From Flavobacterium sp. (GTDB lineage Bacteria; Bacteroidota; Bacteroidia; Flavobacteriales; Flavobacteriaceae), in NCBI RefSeq assembly GCF_027490375.1, contig NZ_JAIXYH010000088.1, forward strand, positions 1 through 64,000: a stretch of 64,000 nt of DNA, given 5' to 3'. Shown here piece after piece: positions 62,124-64,000 of the stretch (its first letter is position 1; the number at the start of each line of letters is the position of its first letter). The notes under the pieces are model-generated. The model was not told the origin of the DNA and searched no databases. It worked only from the letters and a program-made list of their open reading frames with translations. Position numbers and translations under genes: made by a program.

Positions 62124-62585
62124 TTATCTTCGCTCGAGCGCTGCTTCGTATAAAAGAATCCAGTCTTTAGGAGTCATTTGTTTTAGTAGTTCGCCGAGTA
62201 ATTTTATTGGCAATTCTGCTGGTTTAAATCGAATGCAACTTTTACCCATGTCGAGTTTTCTTTTACTGTGTAGTGGATATTGTTCTGTAAACCAGTTCAA
62301 CAAATCGGTGTTAACATAAATGCCCATGTGATAGAGTGCGATGAAATTTTTCTGATTGGCGAAACTTACAAAAGGTAGCGGTTGTTTGGGATCGCAATGG
62401 TAGCCGCGGGGAAACATACTGTGGGGAACCACGTACGCCGGCATGCCGTAACCAATTGTTTCTTCAAAACCTGACGGCAAACTCTTAATTAAGGTATCTC
62501 GCAATTCGTTTAAATCGTTCTGTCGATCTTGTGGCTGTGCAGCAATATACTTGTCAACAGCCTCGCTTTTCTTTATCATTTGCAT
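62124..62585 (-). CDS. DUF1801 (YdhG-like) protein
   Basis: 153 residues. The order fits DUF1801: VDKYIAAQPQDRQNDLNELRDTL, then EETIGYGMPAY (the family's signature), FVSFANQKNFIALYHMGIY, and KLDMGKSCIRFKPAELPIKLLGELL. The fold resembles frataxin/YdhG; the role is unknown, possibly metal or small-molecule binding. It is divergent from the DUF3667 gene with a 49-bp gap. Confidence 0.87.
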   Translation of the reverse strand: MQMIKKSEAVDKYIAAQPQDRQNDLNELRDTLIKSLPSGFEETIGYGMPAYVVPHSMFPRGYHCDPKQPLPFVSFANQKNFIALYHMGIYVNTDLLNWFTEQYPLHSKRKLDMGKSCIRFKPAELPIKLLGELLKQMTPKDWILLYEAALERR

Positions 62586-62634
62586 TAATTTAGGCGACGA
62601 AATTTAACAACTTTCAACCAATCTATAACAAACC

Positions 62635-63717
62635 ATGTCAAAAGCGCCTGTAAGAACCGACAAAACGTGTTTGAATTGTCGGCATGTGGTCGAAAATCGT
62701 TTCTGTCCAAACTGTGGACAAGAGAATGTTTCGGTCCGAAAAAACTTTTACCATTTATTTGTTCACTTTTTCGAAGACTTAACGCACTATGAAAATGCCT
62801 TTTGGCGAACAATCAAAAACCTAATTACAAAACCTGGCTCGCTTACTTCGGAGTATTTGTCGGGAAAACGGATGTCGTACCTCGCTCCTATCCGACTGTA
62901 TATTTTCATCAGTTTTGTTACTTTTTTGTCGATTAATTTATTGCCTGCAGATTCTGAAGCAGTAACTGTAGATACAGGCAAGCAAACGAAAGCTGGAAAA
63001 ATTGATGTAGAAACGGCAAAAAAGAACGCGCACAACTTGGTTTCGGATTTGGCAAAGGACAATAAAATTGGAAAGAAAGAAGCCGACAGTCTCAAAAATT
63101 TTATTGCGTCGGTACGAAAAAGCGACGATGATATATCGGTTGGATTTTTTCGAGATGAGGCTAAAACCTTGGAAGAATACGATGAAAAAATCAAAAAGAT
63201 GCCAGAAGCTGAAAAGCCACCGGCTATAGAACAGATGTTCGTGCGGAAGTCGATTGAGCTAAACAACAGATATACCGGAAGAGAGCTGCAGGAACGATTT
63301 TTTGAGACCTTTAAGCACAATTTACCTAAGGTATTGTTCATCTACATGCCTTTGTTTGCTTTTATTTTATGGATTTTTGAAAGCAAGAAGAAATATTATT
63401 ACTTCGATCACGGCATTTTTACCCTGCATTATTTTTCGTTTTTGTTGTTGATGTTGCTGCTAGAACATTTGTTCAGTTGGTTCTTTTTTGTGACTGGTTT
63501 AGAAGGGTATACAGCTGTAGAAGTTATTTATTCGATTTTTGTTTTAGGACTCCTACTCTACTCCTTTTACTATTTTTTTCCAGCGCACCATCGCTTTTAT
63601 AAAACCGAACGTGTTATCACATTTTTCAAAGGAATTTTCATTTTCATGATCAATTGTTTCCTAATAATCTTAGTTTTAACCGGAATGGCACTCTATACCT
63701 TTTACAATATAAAATAG
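62635..63717 (+). CDS. DUF3667 zinc-ribbon membrane protein
   Basis: 360 residues. An N-terminal zinc ribbon TCLNCRHVVENRFCPNCGQEN (CxxC...CxxC, residues 11-31), then HLFVHFFEDLTHYENAFWRTIKNLITKPGSL, a stretch that defines DUF3667. A first membrane helix (IRLYIFISFVTFLSINLLP) is followed by a charged loop (110-225) and four or more C-terminal membrane helices. The function is unknown. The M28-type lipoprotein gene starts 2 nt after the stop, so the two are co-transcribed. Confidence 0.87.
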   Translation: MSKAPVRTDKTCLNCRHVVENRFCPNCGQENVSVRKNFYHLFVHFFEDLTHYENAFWRTIKNLITKPGSLTSEYLSGKRMSYLAPIRLYIFISFVTFLSINLLPADSEAVTVDTGKQTKAGKIDVETAKKNAHNLVSDLAKDNKIGKKEADSLKNFIASVRKSDDDISVGFFRDEAKTLEEYDEKIKKMPEAEKPPAIEQMFVRKSIELNNRYTGRELQERFFETFKHNLPKVLFIYMPLFAFILWIFESKKKYYYFDHGIFTLHYFSFLLLMLLLEHLFSWFFFVTGLEGYTAVEVIYSIFVLGLLLYSFYYFFPAHHRFYKTERVITFFKGIFIFMINCFLIILVLTGMALYTFYNIK

Positions 63718-63719
63718 TT

Positions 63720-64000
63720 ATGAAAAAACACCTTTTAGTCGCCGCGGCGGCATTATTACTTTGGTCTTGTGGTTCTAAACAGGCGGTATCAGCATCGGTA
63801 GCGGCTCGAAATGCAGAAGTAATTAAAGAGTCTGAACTGCGTGAAATGCTTACATACATTGCTTCTGACGAAATGCAAGGACGTGAAACAGGTTCTGAAG
63901 GTCAGAAAGCCGCTGGTCGATATCTGATCAATCAGTACAAAAAAGCAGGTATCGGATTTCCTCCGGAGCAAAGTGGCTACTACCAAGCAGTTCCGGCCGC
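63720..64000 (+). CDS. M28-family peptidase lipoprotein (3' truncated by window edge)
   Basis: 93 codons are visible. Lipoprotein signal (LLLWSCGS, lipobox Cys17), then LREMLTYIASDEMQGRETGS, the usual opening of bacterial M28 aminopeptidases, and GRYLINQYKKAGI. The zinc-binding core lies beyond the edge. It would act in the envelope, removing N-terminal residues from peptides. It starts 2 nt after the DUF3667 gene. Confidence 0.8.
   Translation, partial: MKKHLLVAAAALLLWSCGSKQAVSASVAARNAEVIKESELREMLTYIASDEMQGRETGSEGQKAAGRYLINQYKKAGIGFPPEQSGYYQAVPA

Noticed and set aside
1-64000. CRISPR arrays, rRNA and tRNA genes
   Set aside because: No regularly spaced direct repeats and no recognisable rRNA or cloverleaf sequences were seen by eye; short tRNAs cannot be completely excluded without a scan.

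Overview
The window reads as a chromosomal segment of a Flavobacteriaceae-type Bacteroidota. The signs are an AT-rich genome, a dozen exact matches to the Bacteroidota -7 promoter box TAnnTTTG, almost no Shine-Dalgarno sites, a secreted metalloprotease with a T9SS type A C-terminal sorting domain, a lone MenC, DUF3667/DUF6155-like families, and palindromic intergenic repeats of a kind common in flavobacteria. No rRNA, tRNA, CRISPR array or prophage was recognised.

Layout. 1-9.4 kb: repeat at the left edge, menC, an NTF2-like protein, a PiT phosphate transporter with its DUF47 partner, an acyl-CoA carboxylase beta subunit, and S41 and M1 peptidases. 9.6-15.0 kb: a co-directional set of esterase, ATP-grasp, YbdK-type carboxylate-amine ligase, class I glutamine amidotransferase, second ATP-grasp-like protein and GNAT acetyltransferase; it looks like an uncharacterised amide- or peptide-forming metabolite system. 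15.1-33.2 kb: mostly housekeeping (prfB with its programmed +1 frameshift, ltaE, hutI, corA, fumC, an M12B-like T9SS protease, an MscS channel, nhaA, an SF2 helicase, a cNMP/CBS/DUF294 protein and an exonuclease-fold protein), plus several very small genes. 33.1-38.5 kb: a tightly overlapping minus-strand operon of FAD enzyme, methyltransferase, type III PKS, dehydratase, ketosynthase, ACP and 4'-phosphopantetheinyl transferase, probably making a methylated and oxidised phenolic or quinone lipid. acs lies just upstream of it.

40.6-50.2 kb: a catabolic set for an ortho-substituted benzoate (salicylate or anthranilate type). It has a CoA ligase, a bifunctional aryl-CoA 5-hydroxylase/OYE-type oxidoreductase, a hot-dog thioesterase, a nitrilase, a gentisate-type ring-cleavage dioxygenase, an FAH-family hydrolase and a maleate isomerase, so carbon would leave as pyruvate and fumarate. 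A RAYT-type (REP-associated tyrosine) transposase gene with small palindromes sits in the middle of the set. 50.5-59.7 kb: a TPR histidine kinase, a TetR/SDR pair with two identical operators, two copies of a structured ~140-bp repeat with a compensatory base-pair change, a TPR lipoprotein-like gene bracketed by repeat tracts, and a DUF2071/flavin-reductase-like/amine-oxidase trio. 59.8-64 kb: dnaK, a 32-residue membrane peptide, DUF1801 and DUF3667 proteins, and the start of an M28-type lipoprotein peptidase cut by the window edge.

All functional names come from reading motifs and remembered families; no database search was possible. Where a -7 box overlaps the longest possible TTG/GTG start I moved the start downstream.
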